From assembly GCA_027186245.1 (NCBI GenBank), contig CP114482.1, positions 811,001-875,000 of the forward strand: a stretch of 64,000 bases of DNA, in the 5' to 3' direction. Below are positions 25,599-37,666 of the stretch, piece after piece; positions within the stretch are counted from its first letter, which is position 1, and the number at the start of each line of letters is the position of its first letter. Origin of the DNA: Coriaria nepalensis (taxonomy: Eukaryota; Streptophyta; Magnoliopsida; Cucurbitales; Coriariaceae). The position numbers and the translations under genes are program-made. The notes under the pieces were generated by a model. That model did no database searches and had not been told where the DNA came from. It saw only the letters and a program-made list of their open reading frames with translations.

Positions 25599-26561
25599 TC
25601 AAGCATTGTATAAAGCATGAATCCCTGAAATATCATCGGCGTCCAAATCCAACTTGGTAACTCCCGACTCAGAATATGGCCACATAATCGCACTTCGAAC
25701 GGAGCTATGTCCGAGCCCAAGTAAGTGCCCGATTTCATGTACAGCAATACTCTCGTAATCATAAGCACCCTGAACCGCTCCCACACTCCAATTCTCATCA
25801 GCATCATAATGAAATCTCCCATCAGTTGGTGCAAAAGCATGAGCTAGGATCCGACCGGGACCATCAAAAGGATGATTATCTCCATGATCGCCACGAAAGA
25901 AACCGATTTGAATATCAGAATCCGAGTTCTCATCGACCGACGAGAAAGTGAATTTCGTGTTTGCGGCCCAAGTGTTGAAAGCATTCGAAACGGCATCCAT
26001 AGCTTCCGAAGGAGTTCCGAGAAGAAACTTATAAGTGAGGTCGTATTGCGAGGGTGACCATCTAGGGTATCCGGGGAAGAAAGCATAATGAGAGACCGTG
26101 TGGAAGAAGCTATGACTATGATGATGCTTCTTCTTACCCGAATTCATCCTCGTGGTTCCATTGACAATATCAGAGACCCCACAACGTGGCTTAGATATTT
26201 GAGTCAGGGTTCTGGGGTCTAGAGTTCCTGTAACGTTGAGATTGTGGTTTTTTTGATAGGTTTTGATTGCACGCTCTAAGAGTTCACCAAAAGTATCATC
26301 ATTGGCGTGAGAATTGTTTCTTTTCGGGTAGGTCAAGTAACCATAGTGTTTAAGGTACTTCTTGACCTTATTGATTCCTTCAACTCTGTCACCTTTCTTA
26401 CAACCTTCAAGATGGTTGAGAAACTCAGCTGGGGATGATGTTTTGTTGTGGGAATATTGTCGGGGAGGAGGAGAAGTTGCTTGAGATTGTAAGAAAAGGA
26501 GATTGATTAGGAAGAGAAAAATGGTGAAAGTAATCAAGAGCTTAAGAGATGTAGAAGCCAT
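25599..26561 (-). CDS. Secreted matrix metalloproteinase (matrixin, M10A), intact
   Basis: This is an intronless 320-aa MMP. The signal peptide is residues 1-28 (MASTSLKLLITFTIFLFLIN). The propeptide ends in the cysteine switch PRCGVSD (125-131), followed by the basic linker KKKHHHSHS. The zinc site is HEIGHLLGLGH (275-285) with a Met-turn methionine at 293. The C-terminus DDISGIHALYNA has no anchor. It groups with the 8783 gene rather than the 789-1691 gene, from the shared LEGCKKGD/LRGCHKGD start of the prodomain and the His-rich linker. It is the right-hand end of the MMP cluster. Confidence 0.94.
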   Translation of the reverse strand: MASTSLKLLITFTIFLFLINLLFLQSQATSPPPRQYSHNKTSSPAEFLNHLEGCKKGDRVEGINKVKKYLKHYGYLTYPKRNNSHANDDTFGELLERAIKTYQKNHNLNVTGTLDPRTLTQISKPRCGVSDIVNGTTRMNSGKKKHHHSHSFFHTVSHYAFFPGYPRWSPSQYDLTYKFLLGTPSEAMDAVSNAFNTWAANTKFTFSSVDENSDSDIQIGFFRGDHGDNHPFDGPGRILAHAFAPTDGRFHYDADENWSVGAVQGAYDYESIAVHEIGHLLGLGHSSVRSAIMWPYSESGVTKLDLDADDISGIHALYNA

Positions 26562-26624
26562 AGTATTGATGTATATGTGAACTGACGAATGTTTTTGTTT
26601 GTATAAACCCTTGATTCTTGGAGA

Positions 26625-26634
26625 CTATTTATAG
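26625..26634 (-). promoter_or_regulatory. TATA box of the 25599-26561 MMP
   Basis: The minus strand reads CTATAAATAG about 65 bp before the ATG, a canonical plant TATA box in the usual place. Confidence 0.65.
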
Positions 26635-27609
26635 TGTGGTATGGAACAATGGAAGAAAGAGATACATCGGAAAATTAAGCAAAAAAAAATGATGGGGCAC
26701 ATCCCAGCTGATACTGCAAGAGTAAATTTTAGGTCTAATTTTGGCTTAGTATAATTTAATATAATTTACGGTTAAAATATAATCAAATAATATAAAAATT
26801 AATTATAATTATTTAAATTTATTAAATATACTAAAATAATAATAATAATAAATTATTAATTTAACATATTTAATAAAATCAAATAATTATTTTATTCTTT
26901 TAAATTAAATCTTAATAATAAATTATACCAACCTAAATTATATCGAAAATACTTGCATGAGTCACGCCATGCATGAGCCTGTCTTCCAACTTGTCATAAT
27001 ATTAGACGACTTAATTGGCTTAAAATTCTAACTCATGCTTTACGCACACGTCCATTTTACTTTGACTACTTAAGTTTGCAAGACAAACGGAAGTAACGGA
27101 ATGATCAAATATTCCGTGTAATTTGATATCGATATATTTTTAATATAATTTATAATTAAAATATTATTTATAAGAAAAGATAATTTAATAATTCGATTTT
27201 ATTAAATATATTAAAATAGTAATTTAAATAAACTAAAATTATATTAACGCATTTAATAAAATCTGACATTTATAATATACGAAAATCTTACTGTAAATTA
27301 CACCTAACTAAATTGCATGAATATTTTCTAATAAGAAATTATGTTGGGCCTTAACCACGAGGTGGCGAAGGTTCTTTCGTGGGCCTCATAAGATACAAAC
27401 CAAGTGGGGAAGTGAGCCCAAAAAACTATATGGGCTTCCGGACTTCCTCAAAGTCAAACCAGTCCAAATAAAGGGTAGGCTATTTGACTTGGCCTTGTCG
27501 GAGTAGTATTTACTCTGTGTAGACGAGAGAGGAAACGTATTTTCCATCAGATTCTCACTTTCCCTTCCATTACCGCCTGAAAAAAGCTCAACAGATCAAC
27601 AGGCCAGCC
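26635..27609. other. Intergenic: divergent promoters of the MMP and the zinc transporter
   Basis: This is AT-rich DNA between two divergently transcribed genes. No coding sequence is supported. Confidence 0.4.
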
Positions 27610-30231
27610 ATGGCGGATCACCACCGCAACCACCATCACCAACACCGGCCTCACAGCCTCTCAGTCCCACCGCGCGGGGCATCATACAACACCACCACAA
27701 GAACAGCAACGCCTTACCCTCTCTACCCTTATCAATCTTTAACCCCTGCACCAACTCCTAAAACCCGAACCTTTTCCTCCTCGATTTCCAGACACTCTAA
27801 CAACAAAACCTCCGTCTCCTTCCTCCTCCTCCTCCTCCTGTTTTCCCTCCGCTCTTTCTACTCCATCCTTCCTTTCCTCCGCTCCTCCCCTTCTTTCTCC
27901 CTCTTCCCCTTCTCCTTCCTCGTCTCCCTCTTCTCCTTCCTCCTCACCCTCTTTTTCTCCCTCTTCACCTCCGCCTCCTCCTCCTTCTCGTCCAAACGCT
28001 CCTTCAGCTTCACCCCTTCTAATAAACAATCCGACCTCGTTTCTTCTCTCGCTTCCATTACTCAATCCCAGCTCAAAACCCTCTTCGCCAAATCGATTCT
28101 GCTCGCTATGGTCTTCCTTCTTCGATTTCAAGCTCTTCGTTATTGCGGCACAGCAGCTATGATTCTAGCTGAATTATCAGGAAACGTGGCTGCTCGTTTC
28201 TTCGTCGAGGGTCGGATTCAAAATACGGGCCTGTTGAATTCAAACCGATATTCTAAATTTCGTGGCTTTTTCGCTCTACTTTCTGGGTTGTTTCTCTTTT
28301 CTGTAAGTTGGGATCGAATCGAATGTTTCCCATTTGCTACCTCTTTTATTGAAAAATGGGGCTTCTCTGTTTTTCCAAGAGAGAATTGTCTCAGAATTTG
28401 GCCAATGCTGCTTCCATTTCTCTCTGGATTCATATGTTGCTATGAACGTGTTTCCATCAATTGGGGAACAATCAAGCAATTGGGACGAAAACAGGTCCGG
28501 TTAGTCTCACTCTTCTTCACTACCTTTCTCCTTTTCATACCTGCTCTAGTTAGCATTCTCATGTTTGAATCCGAAGTTAGTAACTTTTCGATCGGAAACT
28601 TTGTTTGGCCTCTTGCAAATACTGTAATTTTTGGGGTACTTTTAAGCGAAAATTATAGTAATGATAATTCAATAAGCTCTAAAAATTTTCAAACTGAGTT
28701 TTTCCTCACCTTTGTTTGTACTCTTGTTCTAGAGCTCTTGTATTTTCCTCAGCTCTCACTTTGGGGATTATTACTATGTGGGTTACTACTCTATATTGCT
28801 GTAAGGGAGTTAGATCCTGTTTACTCCAATTATCTCGAATTAAGCATGGACCCACCATCCTCTTCATTCACAACATTGATTATGAAACCAATTCGTCATA
28901 TTTTAAGTGAGAGAAAGTCTCGAAAGATTGCTCTTTTCCTTCTGATCAACACGGGCTACATGGTTGTTGAATTTGTGGCTGGGTTTATGAGCAATAGTCT
29001 AGGGTTGATATCAGATGCCTGCCATATGCTGTTTGATTGTGCTGCTCTGGCTATAGGCTTGTATGCTTCGTATATTTCTAGGTTGCCCTCAAATAGTCAG
29101 TTTAATTATGGGCGTGGAAGGTTTGAGGTTCTTTCGGGTTATGCCAATGCTGTGTTCTTGGTCCTTGTTGGAGCTTTTATTGTGTTGGAGTCCCTTGAGA
29201 GGATCTTGGACCCGCAAGAGATTTCGACGAATAGTTTGTTAACTGTTTCAGTTGGAGGTTTACTTGTGAATGTGGTTGGTTTGGTGTTTTTTCATGAAGA
29301 GCATCATCATGCTCATGGTGGGTCTGGATCTTCATGCTCGCATTCTCATTCCCACAAAAAACATTTGAATCATCCTCATGTCCATGTTAATCACCATGAC
29401 CAGGCCCATGAGCATGATAGCCATGACCATCACAACCATGTTTATCATCCTGATCATAGTCACAAGCACAGAAGCCATGACCATCACGACCATATTCACG
29501 AGCATGAAAGCCATGACGATCATGGTCATGATCATACACATTCAAGTGTTCAACATGGCCACCATGATGACCATGATCATAACCATGCACATCAAAATCA
29601 TCCTCCTCATCACAAGCACGGAAGCCATGACCATCACGACCATAGTAACGAGCATGAAAGCCATGACCATAGTCACAAGCATGAAAGCCATGACCATGGT
29701 CATGATCATACACATTCATGCGCTCAACATGACCATCACGATGATCATGATCATGACCAGGCACATCAAAATCATCAGCATCATCATCACATAGACCACA
29801 ACATGGAAGGCATATTCTTACATGTTCTAGCTGACACATTGGGAAGTGTTGGAGTTGTAATATCTACTCTCCTGATTAAGTACAAGGGTTGGCTCGTTGC
29901 AGACCCCGCTTGCTCAATATTCATTTCGGTGTTGATCGTATCTTCGGTTATCCCGTTACTTAGAAACTCCTCAGATATTTTGCTCCAAAGGGTCCCTAGA
30001 GTTCATGAAAGAGAAGTCAGAAGGGCCGTTAATGATATTATGAAGATAAGAGGGATTCGAGTGATACAAAACTTGCATTTTTGGAGTTTCACAAACACGG
30101 ATGTCGTGGGGACACTTCAACTCCATGTCTCAATGGAGATAAACAAGGCATCTGTAAAAGCTGAGGTTGGACGTTTATTGGGAGATGCTGGGGTCAGGGA
30201 TTTGACCTTGCAGGTGGAATCTGTTGGCTAA
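27610..30231 (+). CDS. MTP12: CDF zinc transporter, MTP12/ZnT5-like
   Basis: This is a single-exon 873-aa membrane protein. The N-terminal half (about 65-410) is a long run of hydrophobic segments, as in animal ZnT5 and Arabidopsis MTP12. The C-terminal half (about 430-873) is a cation diffusion facilitator with both HxxxD metal-site pairs: HMLFD in helix 2 (about 472-476) and HVLAD in helix 5 (about 738-742). A His-rich cytosolic loop (about 563-732) joins helices 4 and 5, and the usual C-terminal CDF domain follows (about 795-873). By family knowledge MTP12 pairs with MTP5 to load zinc into the Golgi; the partner is not in this window. The His loop holds an in-frame duplicated unit (29461-29610 and 29611-29790) and is long. 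The N-terminus is also His-rich (MADHHRNHHHQH). The ATG at 27610 is the first in frame. Confidence 0.93.
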   Translation: MADHHRNHHHQHRPHSLSVPPRGASYNTTTRTATPYPLYPYQSLTPAPTPKTRTFSSSISRHSNNKTSVSFLLLLLLFSLRSFYSILPFLRSSPSFSLFPFSFLVSLFSFLLTLFFSLFTSASSSFSSKRSFSFTPSNKQSDLVSSLASITQSQLKTLFAKSILLAMVFLLRFQALRYCGTAAMILAELSGNVAARFFVEGRIQNTGLLNSNRYSKFRGFFALLSGLFLFSVSWDRIECFPFATSFIEKWGFSVFPRENCLRIWPMLLPFLSGFICCYERVSINWGTIKQLGRKQVRLVSLFFTTFLLFIPALVSILMFESEVSNFSIGNFVWPLANTVIFGVLLSENYSNDNSISSKNFQTEFFLTFVCTLVLELLYFPQLSLWGLLLCGLLLYIAVRELDPVYSNYLELSMDPPSSSFTTLIMKPIRHILSERKSRKIALFLLINTGYMVVEFVAGFMSNSLGLISDACHMLFDCAALAIGLYASYISRLPSNSQFNYGRGRFEVLSGYANAVFLVLVGAFIVLESLERILDPQEISTNSLLTVSVGGLLVNVVGLVFFHEEHHHAHGGSGSSCSHSHSHKKHLNHPHVHVNHHDQAHEHDSHDHHNHVYHPDHSHKHRSHDHHDHIHEHESHDDHGHDHTHSSVQHGHHDDHDHNHAHQNHPPHHKHGSHDHHDHSNEHESHDHSHKHESHDHGHDHTHSCAQHDHHDDHDHDQAHQNHQHHHHIDHNMEGIFLHVLADTLGSVGVVISTLLIKYKGWLVADPACSIFISVLIVSSVIPLLRNSSDILLQRVPRVHEREVRRAVNDIMKIRGIRVIQNLHFWSFTNTDVVGTLQLHVSMEINKASVKAEVGRLLGDAGVRDLTLQVESVG
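29461..29790 (+). repeat. In-frame 150-bp duplication in the His-rich loop
   Basis: The 50-codon unit beginning HKHRSHDHHD at 29461 recurs at 29611 as HKHGSHDHHD. The second copy carries an extra roughly 30-bp piece (SHDHSHKHE). The copies are nearly identical at the DNA level, so the duplication is recent. Confidence 0.85.
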
Positions 30232-31144
30232 TAAACATAATTTGTGTAGTCCTTGACATAGACTTGTTTGAAAGATGCCGGTTACTTCTTTCATAGGGTT
30301 GACATGGACTGAATTATACTTGTACATGTTATTCCAAGCTTTTCGATTTCAGGTGGGTTTGAAACTCAGGTTTGGCGATTTTGTCTGGATGTAATGTTGA
30401 GATGTTTTTCCTTATTGTTTTATCAAGTCCTTGAGCCTTTTACTCTCAGGAGCCAGAGCCTCGAGGGGATGAGACTTTTTTTATCGCCTTGTAGAACCAT
30501 TTTTGCTTTTACAGATCTGTAAAGTTGACCGTTTTATTGAATTCCTCATTGTTTAGCATCTTTGATACTTTATTGTCTTGTAGAACCATTCAATTTCATG
30601 AATGAATATAGTTGAGTTCATTTTGAATTCTCTTCTCCATGTAAAGAATAAAGTTTGTAATGAAATAAATGAATTGAATTGGTGCCACCAAGAAATGAAT
30701 TTGCTCTAACCAGAATCACATAAATAGTTGAAATTAAGAAATAAGATACTGAAATCAGATGTAAAAGTAAGATCTGGTTCTGAAAGATATAATTGACCAT
30801 ATTTTTCCTGTTCCTAAGAAACAAAACACAGCAAAACTCGTCAGAAAAGACAACCTAAATAACTAGATTCGAGCTTTAAACCATTAACTAGAACATAAAG
30901 ACTATTTTTTGGCCCTTCTAGGTATACTTCTATGGATGCAGCCTCACAATGCTGTAATCTCGTCTAATCTCGAATGTTGTAGATAGCAATTGTACAAACA
31001 AAGAAGCCCAAACGCACGGAAAAAGGAAACAGGAACAGCAGCTCGGAACAATTCCATTCTCAACCCTCTAAAACATGCTCGGGTTTTCCGGAAAAGAAGT
31101 AATATACATTGCTCCTGTGCTACTACCAATCCATCACTTATAAT
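30232..31144. other. Convergent 3' UTRs, no further gene
   Basis: This lies between the stops of the zinc transporter (+) and the mannosidase (-). It probably holds both 3' UTRs. I see no coding sequence. Confidence 0.5.
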
Positions 31145-34100
31145 TCAGACAAACCCATATTTCGCATTCCATTCGTGTGGCTGTAATTCCATCTTGTAAG
31201 CTTGTATCTCCATCGGAGAGATAAGCACGTGCCCTTCTTGAGCAGAATCTCGCTCAATATACCCAAGCATCTCTGTATCTTCATGTAAAAGATTCAAAGA
31301 TGTCGCTTTCACTTTCTGAACCGAAACATCCTTAAACATATTGAACAAATTCACCTCCTCGTTAGCAACACTAGTACAATTCGATCCACCTTTCAGACAA
31401 AAAGATCGGTCCCAATGGTGCCTTTGTAATATCAGGACAAACGGTGAATTTCCAGCCTGTTTTTGAGAATACTTTAAGAGTCGAGGAACCTTAAAGTTGA
31501 CAATATGCAAGTCACATGGAAACGGAGCGGTCAAAGGAGAGAAAGATCCCGGAATACCGGTCTGTTTAGATGTTTCAAGTGGGTCCCGGGCGATAAAAGC
31601 ATGTAATGGGTAGTTCAAGTTGGCCCCGATTCGGTGGGAAAGAAGAGACGGGCTTAAAGGAAGAGGGTTAGAAACCGGGTTTGATGTAGAAGAAATGTTG
31701 GATTCGAGTAGTAAGTGGAAAACTACATTCATTTTCCGATTATCTGTCACTCCTTGACCTAGACCTCTTCCATCATCTCTTGCCAACCTACGGTCTAGCA
31801 TGATCTCTAACCATCCATCTTTGAGGCTTGCTACTCCTAGAGATTGCCTTGAATTGACAGAAAAACGTTGACCGTTGGATCCTTGAATGAAAGCTAGAGA
31901 TGGCATCGGGTAGTAATTTCCTTGAATTGGGATTTTATCATAAGTCTCTCTACGGCTCGTTTGGAAGCCATTTAGATCGGAGTAGAAGATCTTTTTGTTG
32001 TTTATATCAGTCTTGTATCTAACTATCAATTCCTTGTCATCAAATTCATCGCCTAGAAGCTCCACATGATATTCCTTCTCAATAAGATGCTCTTGGACCG
32101 AATTCTTTTCTGCATTGTATAACCGGGTGCTATGAGAGATTGGAGATTTATCCCAATGTGATGATGGATAAGAGAATAGTTCTTGCACCAGAGGGCCCAC
32201 GGTAATAACAGCCAACCCACCGGATCCAATGATTGGTTGAGCCTCACCTAGCGGTCTGAACAGGTAGGCCCCACCTGAGCTAGAATACATGGCAATTTCT
32301 TCACCCACAATGTTATTTGAACCGTTTTTATAGCTTACCTTCTGCAACAAACCGTGCTTGAGATCAAAGGTGAGTTTTTGGTGCTTGTTTTCGATTTCTG
32401 CCGCATCACTTTCTTCTAGTTTTGAGCAAGCATAAGGAGGGGGGCAATGTAAGGAAATACTTTTCGAGAAAAATCTGACGGATGAGGGTTTTGCCTTTTC
32501 ACACCCAGAATAACCATTTGCAATGTAATATGTTCGCAATCCTAAGGCTGGAATTGAAGCTTTCCAATGAAGACGATGCCTGCCTATAAAAACCTTGTCT
32601 TTATTGTTCTGAATCTGAAATTCGGGGGAAATTTGGCTTTGGACACAAGCGAAGTCACCATCTAAAACCATAACATCTGGATTAGCAACTATCACCATTA
32701 CAATCTCTTCCCTAGTTTGCTCCAAAGGATTATAGAACACGACAGATTTTTGGGTTCCTTTAGGAGCGGTTATTGCTTGGCGAATAGGCTGAACATCGTA
32801 CTTCGATCTGAACTGTTCGGGTTCAAACTGAGATGGGTTCTGGTTTGATTTCTCATGGCGAATACCGAGCAACACTTCAATACCTTTAGACATGAAAACT
32901 TGCAAGTCAATCAGAGATGTATGCATTCTTGTCCCATAATCTCTTACCACGTGATCTTTAGCCGTTCCGGTCACTCCATCATGGTGTTGGAAAAGAGCCA
33001 AATTCCTTCTTGCAGCCGTCAATTTGAAAGAAAAACCTGTTGGTAACTTTTCGCATTGAACTCTCTCACAATACCCGAGTAATAAAGCTATCATGATTTC
33101 AGTCGCTCGAAGAGTTTGTTCTAGAACCCGATCAACGGCTTTAAAGAACGGCCTAGACACATAATACCCACTCCAATAGTCTTGTTGCCTATCAGCATAA
33201 GTGAAGAAATCACCCGATAGAGAAGGGAACCCACCAAGCTGACCCGACCCCACCTCCCCTGGACGTGAATAATTCACCCTCTCAGCTTCTTCTCTTACCG
33301 TTTTGAAGTAGTCTTCCAAAGTACCAAACTGTGCCTCGGCTTTCAAACCCGGCTCAGAATTGATGAAATCGAATATCATCTGGTAGTTCCGGAATTGTGC
33401 CTCAGCCTCATCAATGCTGATATAACGGAAGTCATCTCCAAGTGGGACGAGAAGGGTATTGGTCCGGTATAGAGTTGATTTCTTCCTATATTGATCTAAT
33501 AGCTTACCTGCCCTTTCTCGAACATTTTCTTGGTTAGTCTCAACTGGGTCTTCTTTCCAAGGACAGAGCTCGTACATAAATCCACGGATTCGGGCGAAGT
33601 CAAACTGACAACAGATAGCAGGCTCAGGCCCACAAGTGTGCGGAATGTCATAAGAGTAAAAGGGCATCATGTGGACAAAAATATCCGTGGTTTCTTCTAA
33701 ATCCCAGCTTTGACGCCAAATGTATTCAAGGTTTTTGTGTAAGGCTAACTCTTTCTTCAGCTCGTAGTGGGTCCGTTGGATAAGCATGTTTTCAAAACCC
33801 ATTCTTCGAAGAAGGTATGCCATGGTAGGAGAGTAGCCAAATGGATCTATTGCCCATGAGTTTTTCGGAACTACTCCAATTGTGTCGTTTAACCACATAT
33901 TTCCCTCTGCTATCTGATTTAAAGTCAAACAGATAACAGATCAGATCAAGGCAGTTGTGCAAGATGACAGAGATATTACGACATACAATCGAAAAATCAA
34001 GCATACCTGCTCAATTATTGCAAAGTAATGTGAATTAGCCTGCATCAAGGAAGTACACCAATAAGGAATACTGTGAATCAATTTGAGCTCCATAAATGGT

Positions 34101-35044
34101 ATAAAGGGGGAAAAAAAATAATTCAAATTTGATAAGATTATGAGTGTAACCAACCTCATCATTCATAACCCAGCCACCTCCAACAATTTCGAGTTGTCCA
34201 TTCTTTACTAAATCCATAAAAGAATCTCTTTTACTCTTTGAAGAATCCCTCCACCATCTTTCCAGATAAGACATCTCTTCCCATATGAACTTTCGCCTAG
34301 GATCCTATACATACATCAAACACCAATCACTACCCAATTTGATGGTGAACTACATTTTTCAAATGCTGAATCAAACTCCCCGCAAATTCGAACATATATA
34401 TGACAGAATTAGCACATAATTACTAAAACTAGCGCATAACTAATCGAAGATGGAAAAATCCACTTCACCTTGGAAAGAGATTCAACAATGGTGTCAAGAA
34501 TATGCCTCGTTTGCATATCATAATATTGATCAACAGTGAGCTTCCATCCCGGATCATTATGCGAATGAGGCACCACGAAAATCTTCAACTTCTCCGAATC
34601 CCATTCATTCCCTTTATAACTCACCGGCCAGCCCTGCTTCCAAGCTCCACCATCGACATCTGAAAATTCAATCTTATCATACAACTCCTTTGTCGTAATA
34701 TCCACCTTAGCTCCCGAACCCAGATCGCCATTGACGGACAAAACCGGCTGTTTGCGGGAAACAGGCTTTCTGGTTTTGGGTAAACGGGTTCCGTTCCGGT
34801 TCTTAAAGTGGGTCGAGATGGGTTTTGGAACGCCGTAACGGATAACAACGATGAAAAAGAAAATGAAAGAGGTCGACAGGCCGATTGTGAAGAAGTTGGC
34901 GAAGATGAAATCGCGGAGGGCTAATCTCCTACGGGGTTTTCTGGTGAGCTTGGATTTAGGATTTGGTGGAGAAGATGTGAAGGGAAGAACAGAGTTGGCC
35001 CAACCTCCACGGCGGGTCCCGCCGACATGGGAGGAGAAGGCCAT
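31145..35044 (-). CDS. GMII: Golgi alpha-mannosidase II (GH38), intact, four exons
   Basis: This is the N-glycan-processing enzyme that trims two mannoses from GlcNAcMan5GlcNAc2 in the Golgi. Exons on the minus strand are 34469-35044, 34155-34304, 34007-34039 (only 33 bp) and 31145-33913; introns are GT...AG, all in phase 0. The product is 1,175 aa, close to the Arabidopsis protein. It is a type II membrane protein: a basic cytosolic tail, one anchor (about 49-69) and a stem. The GH38 zinc motif HSHNDPGW is at 160-167. The catalytic aspartate is in WAIDPFGY (Asp276), and HHDGVTGT lies further in. The ATG at 35044 precedes the short tail as expected. No defect is visible. Confidence 0.96.
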
Positions 35045-35587
35045 TGTTGCTTATTTCCGCAAATCCAAATTGGGTGGTTTAAATCATGCTAAAAAAGAGC
35101 AACTTTTTTCTTTTGGGATTTTGGATTTTGAAATTTCGTTGGATTGCAATAGAATCTAGAGATGTTTTTAGGTCGCCATGGCTATGGAGATTTTTTCCAA
35201 GTCTCGTGTTTGAGTGAGGTAGAACTTAGAGGATGGTGGTCATGACAAAATGGCAAGAAAGGATTGACTTTTTCTTTCACAAGTCAACAAGTTTTGGACC
35301 GTCCGATGATACTACTTATGTGGGATCCAAAAAGCTCGGAATATTTTTTTCTTTCGCTTTTTTACCCCTTTATTATTATTCTTTTGCATTTTAGATTCTT
35401 CCAAAAAATAGAAGAAAATTGCAGTCAAGAAATTCAGATAAATGTTCAAAGATACCACCATTCAATCTATTTTACACAAAATGGATTCAAACAGTTCATT
35501 CCTCATGATCGAGTCTAGTCGTCGGATCGAATTTTCGAAGCAGATAATCCATCTAGACACGAAACATTTCCGTTCATTACTTGGTCT
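35045..35587. other. Intergenic: mannosidase promoter and end of the SIN3-like array
   Basis: No gene is supported. The short open frames on the plus strand are antisense to the SIN3-like exon 9 remnant or random. Confidence 0.4.
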
Positions 35588-37666
35588 TCACTCCTCAGTC
35601 ACTTCATCTACCAATTGGATCAAAAGCCGGCACGGAGTACACTTCTGCAGAATCGAACCCGAAAAGATCAAAAACCGAAAAACATATGATACGGACTGAA
35701 AATGTAAGAAATATAAGGTACTTACGAACTCAGAACCAATATATATCTTTCTCTTGCAGTAAAGCTCTAACATTAGCAGCATAAACCGATCCGTTCGACA
35801 CCCAACCTTCCCGAGAGTTCGAGTTATTGTATAGTTCGACGAGCTTATGATCCGTCTTGTCTATTGTGACATGAAGAAGCTGAATGCAGCAATAAACTGG
35901 AGTTAAACAAGTACTCATATTCACGAGACAATGAGTGTAAGAGACAGACGGATCATTGAAAATGATCGGTTATTTAAGCGAACCTGTAGAAGCAATCTAT
36001 ATACTAACTTGTCCCATATGAATAAAGCGTAAGATTGACTACCGAAAATATCTCAAATCCCATATTTGAACTTGATATTGTTTGCTGATCCCTTCATTAT
36101 ACCGTGGAGCAAGTCCATAAATTTGGCATATAGATTAGAAACACCGGGATCCTTTGAACTCGTTCTGTCGGATAAAATGATTTCAAATAGAGCCTGCATC
36201 ACATATGCAAATACTGTTATATATGTATGTGAAGAAAGTGAGAGGAAAGACAGAGAAATGAATGATCGATCGATTCATATATACTCGATGAAACTGAAAA
36301 TACATGTAGAAATCATGACTGCCGAAAAAACTCGAGAAGGTTTCCTTTCTTCATCGCGAGTTTGATCAGAAGGATTAATCCCAAATAGAAGATGTAAGAA
36401 GGTAGTCCAAAAGCTCATAGATTCATCAATTTGTTCTTTGCTTCGCCATATTTCCTTGAGACCAGATTGAACAATTTTATGCAAGTGTTCATGAATGCTA
36501 AGGTCACAATATTCATATTCCGGACAATGGCTGCTAAGGAAGCTGCTATGGTGTTCTATAGCTTTCTCAGCATAAAATTCAGCCCAAGCCTCATCAAATT
36601 TCACAATACATCTTCTCAACTCTAGTTGTCTTTGCTTCAGGGCCTCAAGAATGAGCTTCAAACCCGAAGCCGGATATTTTCATGTGGTTTTCATCCACAT
36701 GAAATCGAGGAAACAATCGCCATAATATACTTTCATACAATTCAAAGCTCCGGCTGCAATATTAAACTAAGTGAACAAAAATTGAATATGTAGAACAGTT
36801 AATAATCAGATCATTCACAAAATTCAAATCGTCTCTACGAACTGGTGAAGTATTCTTCAATCCTGCACGGAATTTCGACTGTTATTTTCTTCTCCTTACT
36901 ACCGTCGAGTAAATCCTCCACTCCTTTGGTAAAAGATCTCACATCTTGCATCATTCTATCCAAATCACATCTATCATTGTCATGTTTTAGAAAACTGACT
37001 TCATACTGATCATTTCCGAGCATCTCCTTCAAAGCTTGATCAATATCTATCTTATCTTGATATTGTAGGATAACATTGAATCCAGTGATTAACTTGGGAC
37101 GGCCTGCTAGCAATTCCTTTGCTTTTGCCATGGTTTTGTGTCTGTCGACTCTACAAAAGTGATGGAAATCACGGCAGGAATTAATCGATCCATCACACTA
37201 AAAGCAATCTATCAACAAAAAAGTTGAAAGTTTTATATGTATCTTTTCTCCTTGAAAGAACATTGCAAATTTGTCTGTTTTGTCCGGATAAATGGCATCC
37301 TTCACTTCCATCGCAGACTTTACGCCATCATTTGGAGGTGTCGGCTGCTGCGATCTCTCATCACTTTGTAATCATCAAATCGTTTCGAGATTTAATCAGA
37401 TTTCATTGGAAAGAAAACAAGAACACAAAGTTTTCCATTCAGATTCTATCGCTTGCTTCTCGCGCAAGCAATAACGATTCAACCTTCGTGAAGATTCAGG
37501 AAGAGGGATTTTTTAAGTATGAATTAAAAAAACTGAACCAAGAATCAAAATCAAGTTAAGATAGGAAAAAGGCAAGAAGAACAGGGACGTGTTCTTACAC
37601 AGAATCGGAATTAGGTGGGTCGGATTGAGAGCCGATGATCATATTATCATCATCATGAGATGCCAT
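35588..37666 (-). pseudogene. SIN3-like pseudogene (array copy 1)
   Basis: This is colinear with the intact copy at 38375-40599. Exon 1 (37599-37666, 68 bp) opens MASHDDDNM and ends SQSDPPNSDS, as in the intact copy. The PAH half-domain AKELLAGRPKLITGFN follows, then NDQYEVSFLKHDNDR and the HDAC-interaction-like part, the C-terminal part (FWTTFLHLLFG) and the final CTPCRLLIQLVDE. Lesions are: the donor after exon 2 reads AT instead of GT (37242-37243); in-frame TGA at 36680-36682 and at 36053-36055; a 1-base deletion near 36325; and a 1-base insertion just before the exon 8 donor (about 35730). Two introns of the intact copy (after exons 3 and 5) are absent here. A shorter expressed product cannot be excluded. 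Confidence 0.85.

Noticed and set aside
27739..28131. Glu/Gly-rich minus-strand frame of 130 codons
   Set aside because: It is antisense to the Ser/Phe/Leu-rich N-terminus of the zinc transporter; composition explains it.
29332..29839. Long open frames in other phases across the His-rich loop
   Set aside because: They are produced by the CATGAC-type repeat coding for His/Asp in the real frame of the zinc transporter.
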